A stretch of DNA of 41,098 nucleotides from positions 1 to 41,098 of the forward strand of contig JAJXYI010000366.1 of assembly GCA_021780625.1 (NCBI GenBank). The letters are read 5' to 3'. Made by a program: the position numbers and the translations under genes. The stretch comes from a bacterium. Lineage in GTDB: Bacteria; Verrucomicrobiota; Verrucomicrobiae; Opitutales; Opitutaceae. The notes under the pieces were generated by a model. That model saw only the letters and a list, made by a program, of their open reading frames with translations. It made no database searches and was not told the origin of the DNA. Below are positions 1 through 7,821 of the stretch, piece after piece; the first letter of the stretch is position 1, and every line of letters begins with the position of its first letter.

Positions 1-1
1 C

Positions 2-115
2 TGGGCCGTGGGCATCGACACGGGCTGCGTGGCGGGAGGCAAGCTCACGGCCTACATCCTTCCCGAAAAGGCGATCGTGCAGGTCGACGCGCGGAGCTCC
101 TATTACACCGGGTAG
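2..115 (+). CDS. Calcineurin-like phosphoesterase, C-terminal end (partial)
   Basis: Only the last 37 codons are in the window, and the gene enters from the left edge and stops at TAG 113-115. The translated tail contains the block GIDTGCVAGGKLTAYILPE. This matches the C-terminal block (DTGC..GG.LTA) of ApaH/PrpE-type serine/threonine phosphatases and diadenosine tetraphosphatases of the metallophosphoesterase superfamily. The metal-binding motifs lie upstream of the window, so whether the substrate is a phosphoprotein or a dinucleoside polyphosphate cannot be decided here. The next gene on the same strand begins 69 bp later. Confidence 0.8.
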   Translation, partial: WAVGIDTGCVAGGKLTAYILPEKAIVQVDARSSYYTG

Positions 116-184
116 GCGCGCGGTGCGGCGAAACCTGGGATTGTTTTCGCAATCCGGATCCCGGGCGTTCTAGGCTTTGACGAA

Positions 185-742
185 ATGACTGACAGCACGA
201 CTCCCGGCCCACTGCTACTCTGCATCGATCTTCAGCCGACCTTCCTGGATGCGATGTCCGACAGGGCCCGGCTGGTGAAGCGATGTTCGTTCGCGATTGA
301 AGCGGCCAGCGGGCTCGGGCTCCAGGTGGCGTTCACCGAACAGGTGCCGCAGAAGCTCGGGGCGACCGATCCCACGCTGCTGGGGCTCGCGGTGCGTCCG
401 CTTCAGATGGCCAAAACGACCTTTTCCGCCCTGGCGGACCACGGGATCAGGGACTCGCTCCTGCAGCAGCATCACGCCGACCACCTGTTGATCTGCGGGT
501 TGGAGGTCCCGGTTTGCATCTATCAGACCGCGATCGACGCGTTGCGCGCGGAACTGCCCGTCACGCTGCTGAGCGATTGTCTGGGTGCGCGGCGCCCCGA
601 TGATGCGGCGGTGGTCATCGACGCGCTGCAGCGGGCGGGCGTGAACGTGCTGCCCAGCGAGACCGTGTTTTACTCGATGATGGGCGACGCCGCGCATCCG
701 TTTTTCCGCACCTTCACCCAGCTGGTAAAGACCTACGCCTGA
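185..742 (+). CDS. Isochorismatase-family cysteine hydrolase
   Basis: The protein has 185 residues, the usual size for a single-domain isochorismatase-fold hydrolase. The expected catalytic triad is visible: Asp15 in LLCIDLQ, Lys77 in MAKTTFSA and Cys111 in ICGLEVPVC, where the family places its nucleophile. The VPVC turn before the Cys corresponds to the non-proline cis peptide region. The family includes nicotinamidases, N-carbamoylsarcosine amidases and YcaC-like proteins. The substrate cannot be read from the sequence, though the short form resembles YcaC/hydrolase-type members more than entB. There is no signal peptide, so it is cytoplasmic. The YhaM-like gene starts 21 bp after its stop, so the two are probably co-transcribed. 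The start lacks a Shine-Dalgarno sequence, as do most genes here. Confidence 0.85.
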   Translation: MTDSTTPGPLLLCIDLQPTFLDAMSDRARLVKRCSFAIEAASGLGLQVAFTEQVPQKLGATDPTLLGLAVRPLQMAKTTFSALADHGIRDSLLQQHHADHLLICGLEVPVCIYQTAIDALRAELPVTLLSDCLGARRPDDAAVVIDALQRAGVNVLPSETVFYSMMGDAAHPFFRTFTQLVKTYA

Positions 743-763
743 AGCCATCATCGCCCACCCGCC

Positions 764-1756
764 ATGCACGAACCTCTCCCCTGCCTGTGCGTCCGCGAAC
801 TGAAAGGCCTCGAGGGATCCTCGGGCAAACCATTCTCGGCCGTCCTCGTGATCAAACGCCTCACGTCGAAGACGGCGAGCAACGGCAATCCCTTCCTGAG
901 CGTGGAGCTCGGCGACCGGGGCGGCACGTTCTCGTGCACGGTTTTTTCCGACAATCCCGCGTTTGAAGCGGTGAAGACGGCCGGCGAAGGGGCAGCGATC
1001 CGGATCGAGGGCAAGGTGGACTCGTACCAGGGGCGTTTTTCGCCGCGCGTCACCCTGGCCTCCGCGATTGGCGAGGAGGAAATCGCCGCGGATCCCACGT
1101 TGATGGAAGCGCTCGTTGAGGTGGCCCCCGAGGACGCGGCCGAGCTGTGGGCCGATCTTCTCAAGCACGTGGAACTGATCACGCACGACGAATTGAGAAT
1201 GACCACGCGCGCCGTGTTCGAGGAAGTCGGCGAAACATTCCGCACGGGCGCCGCCGCGATCTCGATGCACCACGCCTATCGGCACGGCCTGCTCGAGCAT
1301 ACAGTGCACATGGCCCGGGCCTGCAGGGCGCTGTTGCCGCTCTATCCCGAAGTGGATCCCAGTATGGCGATGGCAGGTGTGCTGCTGCACGACACGGGCA
1401 AGGTCATCGAATACGAGGGCTCCCTCAGCACGCGCCGCAGCCGGCGCGGCATCCTCCAGGGGCATGTGGTGCTCGGCTACCAGCTGGTCCGCAAAGCGGG
1501 CCTTCGCAGCAAGCTCGACGCAGAACGGCTTGAGCGTCTCGAACACATCATCCTTAGCCATCAGGGCGAGCCCGAGTGGGGTGCCGCGGTCTGGGCGGCC
1601 ACGCCCGAGGCGGTGTTCGTCTCGATGATCGACAATCTCGACGCGAAAATGGGCATGGTCCAGCGCGCGCTGCGCCAGGCGTCGCCAGGCGAGGAATTCA
1701 GCGAGCGCCTGCCCGGACTGAACACCAGCCTGCTCACCCGCCGGCCCGGCGACTAG
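764..1756 (+). CDS. YhaM-type 3'-5' exoribonuclease (OB-fold + HD domain)
   Basis: The 330-residue protein has two parts. Residues about 10-105 form an OB-fold nucleic-acid-binding domain (strands around KPFSAVLVI and GAAIRIEGKV). Residues about 165-300 form an HD metal-dependent phosphohydrolase domain with His169/His170, His174, HGLLEHT and the HD pair His209-Asp210 in LLHDTGK. OB followed by HD at about 310-330 residues is the architecture of YhaM (CBF1), a 3'-5' exonuclease of Firmicutes acting on RNA and single-stranded DNA. A role in RNA turnover is inferred from that family. ATG 764 sits just after the isochorismatase gene, and no alternative upstream start is better placed. GlgB begins 93 bp downstream. 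Confidence 0.85.
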   Translation: MHEPLPCLCVRELKGLEGSSGKPFSAVLVIKRLTSKTASNGNPFLSVELGDRGGTFSCTVFSDNPAFEAVKTAGEGAAIRIEGKVDSYQGRFSPRVTLASAIGEEEIAADPTLMEALVEVAPEDAAELWADLLKHVELITHDELRMTTRAVFEEVGETFRTGAAAISMHHAYRHGLLEHTVHMARACRALLPLYPEVDPSMAMAGVLLHDTGKVIEYEGSLSTRRSRRGILQGHVVLGYQLVRKAGLRSKLDAERLERLEHIILSHQGEPEWGAAVWAATPEAVFVSMIDNLDAKMGMVQRALRQASPGEEFSERLPGLNTSLLTRRPGD

Positions 1757-1849
1757 GCGCAGGACAGGGCAACCGGGCCGCTCGGCCTCTCCAAAAAGCT
1801 AGACGCAAACCGGCCGGCCGTTCAGGTTCCAGCGAGCACATCGCTCCCT

Positions 1850-4063
1850 ATGCTGATTCCCCACGCCGAGCTGTCGAAATTCCTGTCCGCAACGCACTCA
1901 GACCCGCACCGGTGGTTAGGCATGCATCCCGCGACGCGGGGGAAAACCCAGGGCCTCGCGGTGCGCACCTTCCAGCGCGACGCGGCGGGATGCGAAGTGG
2001 TCGAGACGGCGACGGGCCGCACGTGGACGATGAAGCCATTGTCCCCCGACGGCTTCTTCGAGACCTTCATCTCCCGCCACACCGAAGTTTTTGGATACAT
2101 GCTTCGGGTCCTGCATCACAGCGGCGAATACCGTCAGATCTACGATCCCTACTGTTTCCTGCCGACGATCGGAGAGCAGGATCTGTATCTTTTCAACGAA
2201 GGCAACGAGCACCGGGTCTATTCGAAGCTCGGAGCGCACCTGCGCCAGTACGGCGAGGCGAAGGGCGTGGCGTTCGCTGTTTGGGCGCCCAGCGCCGAAC
2301 GGGTGTCGGTGGTGGGCAATTTCAACCAGTGGGACGGGCGCTACCATCCCATGCGGCCGCTGGGCGCGTCTGGAGTCTGGGAGCTATTCATTCCCGGGCT
2401 GGGCCAGGGGGAGCTCTACAAGTACGAGATCCGGGACAAGCGGGGCAACCTGCTGATGAAGACCGACCCGTATGGCACCTACTTCGAGGCGCCGCCCAAC
2501 AACGCCTCCGTCGTCTATGATGCCGAGCGATATCCATGGGGTGACGACACGTGGATCGCCGAACGTGCCTCGCAGGCGGGCCGGGCCGACCGGCCGATCT
2601 CGATCTACGAGGTGCACCTCGGGTCGTGGCGCAGGAAGTTCGAGGATGCCAACCGCCCCCTCACCTACCGCGAACTCGCGCCCGCGCTTGCCGAATACGT
2701 GCTCGAGATGGGCTTCACCCACATCGAGGTGCTCCCGGTGTCGGAGCATCCCTTTGGCGGCTCCTGGGGATATCAGGTGACGGGCTTTTTCGCGCCGACC
2801 CACCGTTACGGCACGCCGGCGGACTTCGCGTATTTCGTGGACTATCTCCACAAGCACGGCATCGGGATCATCGTCGACTGGGTCCCGGCCCATTTTCCGC
2901 GCGACAGTTTCGCGCTCGCGGAATTCGACGGCACGCACCTGTTCGAGCACGCGGATCCGCGCCAGGGTGCGCACCAGGACTGGGGCACTCTGATCTTCAA
3001 TTATGGCCGCAACGAAGTGCGCTGCTTCCTGATCGCGAGCGCCCTCGCCTGGTTTGAGCGCTACCACATCGACGGCCTGCGCGTCGACGCCGTGGCCTCG
3101 ATGCTGTACCTCGATTACTCCCGCAAGGAGGGGGAATGGATTCCGAACAAATTCGGCGGACGAGAGAATCTCGAGGCTATCGATTTTCTGAAGCGAACGA
3201 ACGATCTGGTGCACGGTTATTTCCCCGGGGCGCTCATGATCGCCGAGGAATCCACGGCCTTCGCGGGCGTCACCAAGCCGACCGGCCAGGGAGGCCTCGG
3301 CTTCGACTTCAAGTGGAACATGGGGTGGATGCACGACAACCTCCGGTATTTCTCGAAGGAACCCATCCATCGGAAGTGGCACCACAACGACCTGACCTTC
3401 GGAGCGCTCTACCAGTATTCGGAGCATTTCATCACCGCGCTCTCTCACGACGAAGTGGTCCACGGGAAGGCCTCGCTGCTGCTCAAGATGGGCGCCTGGC
3501 ACATTCCGGACAAGGCCGCCAACCTCAGGGCGCTGTTCGCCCACATGTGGGCGTGGCCGGGCAAGAAGCTCCTGTTCATGGGGGGCGAGTTTGGGCAGAG
3601 CAACGAATGGAACTATGCGGGGAGCCTCGACTGGCACCTGCTCCAGTACCTCGACCATCAGGGAATCCGCCTGCTGGTGCGGGACCTGAACCGTCTCTAC
3701 CGGGAAGACCCCCTGCTCGGAGCCAACGACCTCGATCATCGGGGATTCCGCTGGATCAACTGCAACGACGGCGACCGAAGCGTGCTCTCGTACCTACGCA
3801 CCGACCAAGCGGAGTCGGGCTTCATCGTCGTGGTGGGCAACTACACGCCGGTATTGCGCGAGGGCTATCGAGTGGGCGTGCCACGTCCCGGTTTCTGGCG
3901 CGAATTGATCAACACGAACTCCCAGTATTACGGCGGCACTGGGCTGGGCAACGACGGTGGACGGATGGCCCAGCAAGTCCCATCGGACGGTCTGCCCTAT
4001 TCCCTGGTGCTTACGCTTCCGCCGACAAGCACGACCCTGCTCAGATGGAGCCCGGGCGGCTGA
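1850..4063 (+). CDS. glgB: 1,4-alpha-glucan branching enzyme GlgB
   Basis: This 737-residue GH13 enzyme makes the alpha-1,6 branches of glycogen. An N-terminal beta-sandwich (about 1-110) precedes a CBM48 domain (about 135-230, with VVGNFNQWDG), then the catalytic barrel and a C-terminal all-beta domain. The GH13 catalytic residues are all present: nucleophile Asp413 in GLRVDAVASM, acid/base Glu466 in MIAEEST, and transition-state stabiliser Asp534 in SHDEVVHGK. The substrate-channel signature MGGEFGQSNEWN is also intact. Length is typical of long-form bacterial GlgB with the extra N-terminal module. No other glycogen gene lies in the window, so the enzyme is encoded apart from glgA/glgC or at the edge of a dispersed set. 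Confidence 0.97.
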   Translation: MLIPHAELSKFLSATHSDPHRWLGMHPATRGKTQGLAVRTFQRDAAGCEVVETATGRTWTMKPLSPDGFFETFISRHTEVFGYMLRVLHHSGEYRQIYDPYCFLPTIGEQDLYLFNEGNEHRVYSKLGAHLRQYGEAKGVAFAVWAPSAERVSVVGNFNQWDGRYHPMRPLGASGVWELFIPGLGQGELYKYEIRDKRGNLLMKTDPYGTYFEAPPNNASVVYDAERYPWGDDTWIAERASQAGRADRPISIYEVHLGSWRRKFEDANRPLTYRELAPALAEYVLEMGFTHIEVLPVSEHPFGGSWGYQVTGFFAPTHRYGTPADFAYFVDYLHKHGIGIIVDWVPAHFPRDSFALAEFDGTHLFEHADPRQGAHQDWGTLIFNYGRNEVRCFLIASALAWFERYHIDGLRVDAVASMLYLDYSRKEGEWIPNKFGGRENLEAIDFLKRTNDLVHGYFPGALMIAEESTAFAGVTKPTGQGGLGFDFKWNMGWMHDNLRYFSKEPIHRKWHHNDLTFGALYQYSEHFITALSHDEVVHGKASLLLKMGAWHIPDKAANLRALFAHMWAWPGKKLLFMGGEFGQSNEWNYAGSLDWHLLQYLDHQGIRLLVRDLNRLYREDPLLGANDLDHRGFRWINCNDGDRSVLSYLRTDQAESGFIVVVGNYTPVLREGYRVGVPRPGFWRELINTNSQYYGGTGLGNDGGRMAQQVPSDGLPYSLVLTLPPTSTTLLRWSPGG

Positions 4064-4191
4064 TTGCCCGAGGATAGTGGGGATGTCGACGCCCGTAATT
4101 TTCCTGGGTAGTCGTTAAAGGATAATACCCTTACCAAAACTCCTGTTCGGGGTCTTGCACCCCTCTTCACGTTCCGCAGCCTGATTGGGTC

Positions 4192-4539
4192 ATGACCCGT
4201 TTCAGCAAGATCCTTCTGGCCGCCCTTCTCGTCTGTGCCGCAATGCCGGCCATGAAAGCCGCTGGAGGCTTTGACCAGCTTCCGGCTCCTGATCGCACGG
4301 CGATGCCCGTCTACCCGGCCGATCTGGCCGCCAAGCACATTGAGGGGATCGTGGTGCTACGGGTCTCCATCGACGGCAGCGGAAACGTCACTGGCGTCCA
4401 GGCCGTAAAGTCGACCGATTCCCGCTTTGAGCAGAGCGCCATCGATTGCGTGAGCAAGAAGTGGCACTTCAAGCCGGCAATGAAGGCCGGTGAAGGCGTG
4501 CCCTGCACGGTCACGATTCCGATCCGCTTTTCACGCTAA
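4192..4539 (+). CDS. Small secreted TonB C-terminal-domain protein
   Basis: This 115-residue protein has a Sec signal peptide (MTRFSKILLAALLVCAAMPAMKAA, cut near residue 24) followed directly by a TonB C-terminal (TonB_C) fold. The TonB_C hallmarks are P-x-YP before the first strand, EGIVVLRVSIDGSGNVTGV, then FEQSAIDCVSKKWHFKPA and VPCTVTIPIRF. Classical TonB has an uncleaved N-terminal transmembrane anchor that pairs with ExbB/ExbD plus a Pro-rich spacer. Both are missing here, so this is a periplasmic stand-alone TonB_C protein. The two Cys residues (147 and 169 bases before the stop in DCVSK and VPCTV) could form a disulfide. It probably does not transduce energy itself. It is convergent with fabF. 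Confidence 0.75.
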   Translation: MTRFSKILLAALLVCAAMPAMKAAGGFDQLPAPDRTAMPVYPADLAAKHIEGIVVLRVSIDGSGNVTGVQAVKSTDSRFEQSAIDCVSKKWHFKPAMKAGEGVPCTVTIPIRFSR

Positions 4540-4614
4540 GGGATCGGAGCGCAGCCGCACGATGTGGCGCCCGGCGTCGTGGCGACGCGGGGCGCGGGCG
4601 CGATGCCTGCCGCC

Positions 4615-5937
4615 TCAGACTCGTGAAAAGACGAGCGAGGCGTTGGTGCCGCCAAAGCCGAAGCTGTTGGCCAGGGAGTAATTGACGCGTTTGGCGACCG
4701 CCTTGTTGGGCGTGAAATCCAGGCCGAGCGCCGCACATTCCGAGTCGGCTTCCTGGAGGTTGATCGTCGGCGGGATCAATCCGTCGTGGATGGCACGAAC
4801 CGCCGCAAAGGCGCCCATTGCACCAGCGGCACCCAGAAGATGTCCGGTCATCGATTTCACGCCGCTCACGTGGAGGCAATCCCTGGCATCGGCGAACACG
4901 GCGGCGATCGCAGCCGCCTCCTCGCCGTCGCCGCCGGGGGTGGACGTCGCATGGGCTGAGACATAGCCGACCTGATCGGCACTGATTCCGGCATCGCCGA
5001 GGGCGAGGCGCATGGCGCGCCGCGAGCCTTCGGCTCCCGGTGCAAGCATGGAGATGTGATGGGCGTCCGCCGTGGCGCCGTAGCCTGAGAGTTCCGCGTA
5101 GATGCGGGCCCCGCGTTTTTTGGCAAGTTCGAGTTCCTCGAGCACGAAAACGACGGAGCCTTCCGCCAACACAAAGCCGTCGCGGTCCTTGTCGTAGGGC
5201 CGGGACGCCCTTTCGGGGTCGTCGTTGCGGGTCGAGAGGGCGCGCATCTGCGCGAAGGCACCAATCGCGAGATTGGTGACGACCGCCTCGGCGCCGCCGG
5301 CAATGACGACGTCTGCATCGCCACGTTGGATGGAGCGCGCTGCCTCGCCGAGCGCATGACCGCTGGTGGCGCAGGCGGAGGCGACGCTCATGTTGGCCCC
5401 CTTGAGGTCGAGGAGGATGGCGAGCTGGCCCGCGAGGATATTTGGAGCGGTCTGAAGGATGTAGAATGCCGAAATGCGGCGGTAGCCTCCGGACTTGAGC
5501 GTGTCGTACATCGCCAGGGTCTCGGGAAGGCCACCCATGCCCACACCCAGATTGACTGCGAAGCGCTCGGGGGCGATGGCAGCGCGGTGGGCATCGAGAC
5601 CGGAATCCGCATAGGCCTCAAGCGCGGCTCCGATGCCAAGATGGGTGAATCGGCCGAATTTCTTAACGTCCTTGGGCGGAAGAATGCAGGTGACGGCATC
5701 ACCGGCGGAGCCACGTGGATAAAGGGGGTGAGGAAGCGATGCGGCAGGATCGAAGTTTTTCACCTCGCCGGCGATCTGGACCGGGCAACCCGTGGGGTCA
5801 AAACGGGAGATTTTCCCGATTCCGCTGCGTCCGGCGAGGAGCGACGCCCAGGTGTCTGCGGCGGTGTTGCCTACGGGCGAGATCGCTCCGATTCCGGTGA
5901 TCGCCACACGGCGACGGTTCTGAGGGAAGAGAGTCAT
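4615..5937 (-). CDS. fabF: 3-oxoacyl-[ACP] synthase II FabF
   Basis: This is a 440-residue condensing enzyme of type II fatty acid synthesis, adding malonyl-ACP to acyl-ACP. The Cys-His-His triad is clear: Cys189 in SVASACATSG, His329 in SAHATSTPGGD and His366 in KSMTGHLLGAAGA, with Lys361 conserved. The C-terminal NSFGFGGTNASL glycine loop is present. Compared with E. coli FabF there is an insertion of about 18 residues between VKNFD and the GRF segment (residues about 64-96), so the active Cys sits some 26 positions later. No acpP or other fab gene is next to it. It is convergent with the TonB-domain gene and divergent from the HIT gene, with a 299-bp gap upstream. A KS-family paralogue outside fatty acid synthesis is possible. 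Confidence 0.92.
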   Translation of the reverse strand: MTLFPQNRRRVAITGIGAISPVGNTAADTWASLLAGRSGIGKISRFDPTGCPVQIAGEVKNFDPAASLPHPLYPRGSAGDAVTCILPPKDVKKFGRFTHLGIGAALEAYADSGLDAHRAAIAPERFAVNLGVGMGGLPETLAMYDTLKSGGYRRISAFYILQTAPNILAGQLAILLDLKGANMSVASACATSGHALGEAARSIQRGDADVVIAGGAEAVVTNLAIGAFAQMRALSTRNDDPERASRPYDKDRDGFVLAEGSVVFVLEELELAKKRGARIYAELSGYGATADAHHISMLAPGAEGSRRAMRLALGDAGISADQVGYVSAHATSTPGGDGEEAAAIAAVFADARDCLHVSGVKSMTGHLLGAAGAMGAFAAVRAIHDGLIPPTINLQEADSECAALGLDFTPNKAVAKRVNYSLANSFGFGGTNASLVFSRV

Positions 5938-6236
5938 AGTTTCGCATCCAGATCAGAGGGTTTTCCGCGCCCCGCCAACCTCGTTTTTTTGCTTCTAGCG
6001 CACATCGCACCCCGAAAGCCCTTGGCTCGATACCACAAAAAGGATGGTTTTGATCGGTGCGGGGAGAGAGGAGAGACGGGTTTGCATCTAAAATGCTATA
6101 ACGATTGACGTTAGGTTCCAATTATCGGGCCAGACCCGGCAGCTGGAATTCGGGTAAGCGAGCGCGGTACCGGGGGGAAGGTGAGCAGGAGCTTTGACTT
6201 TGGGGTGCCGAGTTCTTTTTCTGCCCTCTTTCCGCA
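5938..6236. promoter_or_regulatory. 299-bp divergent intergenic region between fabF and the HIT gene
   Basis: No convincing coding region is present. It must hold the promoters of both flanking genes. An AT-richer core at about 6080-6125 contains GCAT-ctaaa-ATGC (6084-6096), a TATAAC hexamer and TTGACG. On the minus strand TTGGAA and TATAGC occur 15 bp apart, a weak candidate for the fabF promoter. Near the HIT gene there is TTGACT at about 6195 without a good -10 partner. The assignments are weak. Confidence 0.4.
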
Positions 6237-6746
6237 ATGCAGCAGCTCCACGCTTACTGGCGCATGGATTACATTGAAGCGCCGAAGTTACCCAAGACGG
6301 ACAAGCCGTTCTCGACCCTCCCGGGCCTGGGCGATGACCGGGCGGCCCTGATCGTGCATCGGTCCCGTCTGAGTTATCTGATGCTCAATCGTTTTCCCTA
6401 CAACCCAGGGCATCTGCTTGCCATTCCCTTCCGGGAATGCATCGACCTCGAAGACCTCAGCACTGAAGAAAGCGCGGATCTTTTTCAGACCATCATCTTC
6501 GGCAAGGTGCTCCTGCAGCGAGCGCTCAAACCCGATGGGTTCAACGTCGGATTCAACCTTGGCAAAGCGGTGTCCGGAGGAAGTATTCCACATCTGCACG
6601 GACACATCGTTCCCCGGTGGGATGGGGATACGAATTTCATGCCCGTGCTGGGCGAGACGCGTGTACTTCCCCAGGCACTCGAAGCAACCTGGGAAAAACT
6701 GAGCTCCGCCGCGCGCGAGCTGACGGAGGGCGGCCCCAAACGCTGA
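6237..6746 (+). CDS. HIT-family nucleotide hydrolase/transferase
   Basis: This 169-residue histidine-triad protein carries the signature His119-x-His121-x-His123 (HLHGHIVPRW), preceded by the conserved NVGFNLGKAVSGGSIPH segment. The N-terminal half has the substrate-pocket strands VHRSRLSYLMLNRFPYNPGH. The longer N-terminus (MQQLHAYWRMDYIEAPK) and the size resemble the FHIT/Ap4A-phosphorylase-like branch rather than the short Hint branch. Members cleave nucleoside phosphoramidates or dinucleoside polyphosphates, and the exact substrate is not visible. It is cytoplasmic. It lies 79 bp upstream of phoH on the same strand and could be its operon leader. Start ATG 6237 has no Shine-Dalgarno sequence. 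Confidence 0.88.
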   Translation: MQQLHAYWRMDYIEAPKLPKTDKPFSTLPGLGDDRAALIVHRSRLSYLMLNRFPYNPGHLLAIPFRECIDLEDLSTEESADLFQTIIFGKVLLQRALKPDGFNVGFNLGKAVSGGSIPHLHGHIVPRWDGDTNFMPVLGETRVLPQALEATWEKLSSAARELTEGGPKR

Positions 6747-6825
6747 CCCGCCCGGGGCTTCCCATGCGGCGGACCGGTTCTCCGGTCGGATGCCGCTCCC
6801 CGATTCCGGTGCTCCGATCCCGATC

Positions 6826-7803
6826 ATGCCTTCAAAAACGCTGTTCTATCCGAGCCCGCGACACCTCAGTTCCCTCTACGCGGGACACGAGGAAAACCTC
6901 GCCTTGGTAGAACGAGCCCTCGATGTGCGGCTCATCACGCGGGACGAGTGGCTGAAGGTCGAGGGCAGCACGGAGGCGATTGCCCGGACCGAGACCCTGT
7001 TTGGCTATCTGAACGAGGCACGAAACCAGGGCGTGGCGCTTCGGTCGCCCGATTTCCAACGCCTCGTGGACACTTTCGCGCGCGGCCGAGCCGACGAGGT
7101 TGCCGCACTGTTCGGAGAACCGCTGGTGATCACTACAAACCGCAAGAGCATCGTGCCCAAAACGCTGGGACAAAAGCTGTATCTGCAGTCGATCCAGAAG
7201 AATCCGATCGTGTTCGGCATCGGCCCTGCGGGCACGGGGAAAACCTACCTCGCGATGGCTGCTGCGGTCTCGGCTCTGCTCAAGAATCAAGTCCAGCGCA
7301 TCGTGCTCACGCGTCCAGCCGTCGAAGCGGGCGAAGCCCTCGGATTCCTGCCCGGCGATCTTCGCGAGAAGATCCTCCCCTACCTTCGCCCCTTGTACGA
7401 CGCACTGCATGACATGCTCGATCCCGACGACGTGGCGCGCCTGGCGGAGAAAAATGTCATCGAAATCGCTCCCCTCGCCTACATGCGCGGTCGGACGCTG
7501 TCACACTCGTTCATCGTGCTCGACGAGGCCCAGAACACCACCCCGGAGCAGATGATGATGTTCCTCACCCGCCTCGGCGACGATTCGCGGATGGTGGTGA
7601 CCGGCGACGTCACCCAGGTCGACCTGCCTCGTTCGAAGCAGAGCGGTCTGATCGAGGTGAGCCGAATCCTCGGCAACATTGCCGGCATCGACTTCCACTA
7701 TTTTGGCGGGGCCGACGTCGTGCGGCATCCGCTCGTGCTGCGGATCATCGAAGCCTACGAGCAATACGAGAACCCGATGACTTCGACGCCTGCGTCGACC
7801 TGA
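6826..7803 (+). CDS. phoH: PhoH-family P-loop ATPase (YbeZ-like)
   Basis: The chosen start, ATG 6826, gives about 325 residues. An in-frame ATG at 6790 would add 12 residues of unlikely sequence. The Walker A motif GPAGTGKT lies at residues 133-140 and Walker B VLDEAQN at Asp233-Glu234. Between them are the family blocks TRPAVEAGEALGFLPGD and TPEQMMMFLTRLG, followed by VVTGDVTQVDLP. An N-terminal region of about 110 residues resembles the KH-like/RNA-binding part of YbeZ. PhoH-like ATPases (YbeZ) are associated with the endoribonuclease YbeY in ribosome maturation and RNA quality control, and ybeY lies two genes downstream here. The spacing to the pgpH-like gene is only about 10-18 bp, indicating one transcript. 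Confidence 0.93.
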   Translation: MPSKTLFYPSPRHLSSLYAGHEENLALVERALDVRLITRDEWLKVEGSTEAIARTETLFGYLNEARNQGVALRSPDFQRLVDTFARGRADEVAALFGEPLVITTNRKSIVPKTLGQKLYLQSIQKNPIVFGIGPAGTGKTYLAMAAAVSALLKNQVQRIVLTRPAVEAGEALGFLPGDLREKILPYLRPLYDALHDMLDPDDVARLAEKNVIEIAPLAYMRGRTLSHSFIVLDEAQNTTPEQMMMFLTRLGDDSRMVVTGDVTQVDLPRSKQSGLIEVSRILGNIAGIDFHYFGGADVVRHPLVLRIIEAYEQYENPMTSTPAST

Positions 7804-7821
7804 TACGCCCCCTTGTTTCCC

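Noticed and set aside
215..1561. Long minus-strand open frame of 448 codons opposite the isochorismatase and YhaM genes
   Set aside because: It is antisense to two well-supported genes, is rich in Arg/His/Gly as expected for a shadow of GC-rich coding DNA, and matches no family.
5326..6108. Plus-strand frame of 260 codons overlapping fabF and the gap upstream of it
   Set aside because: Mostly antisense to fabF with no signal peptide, domain or start site; treated as a shadow.
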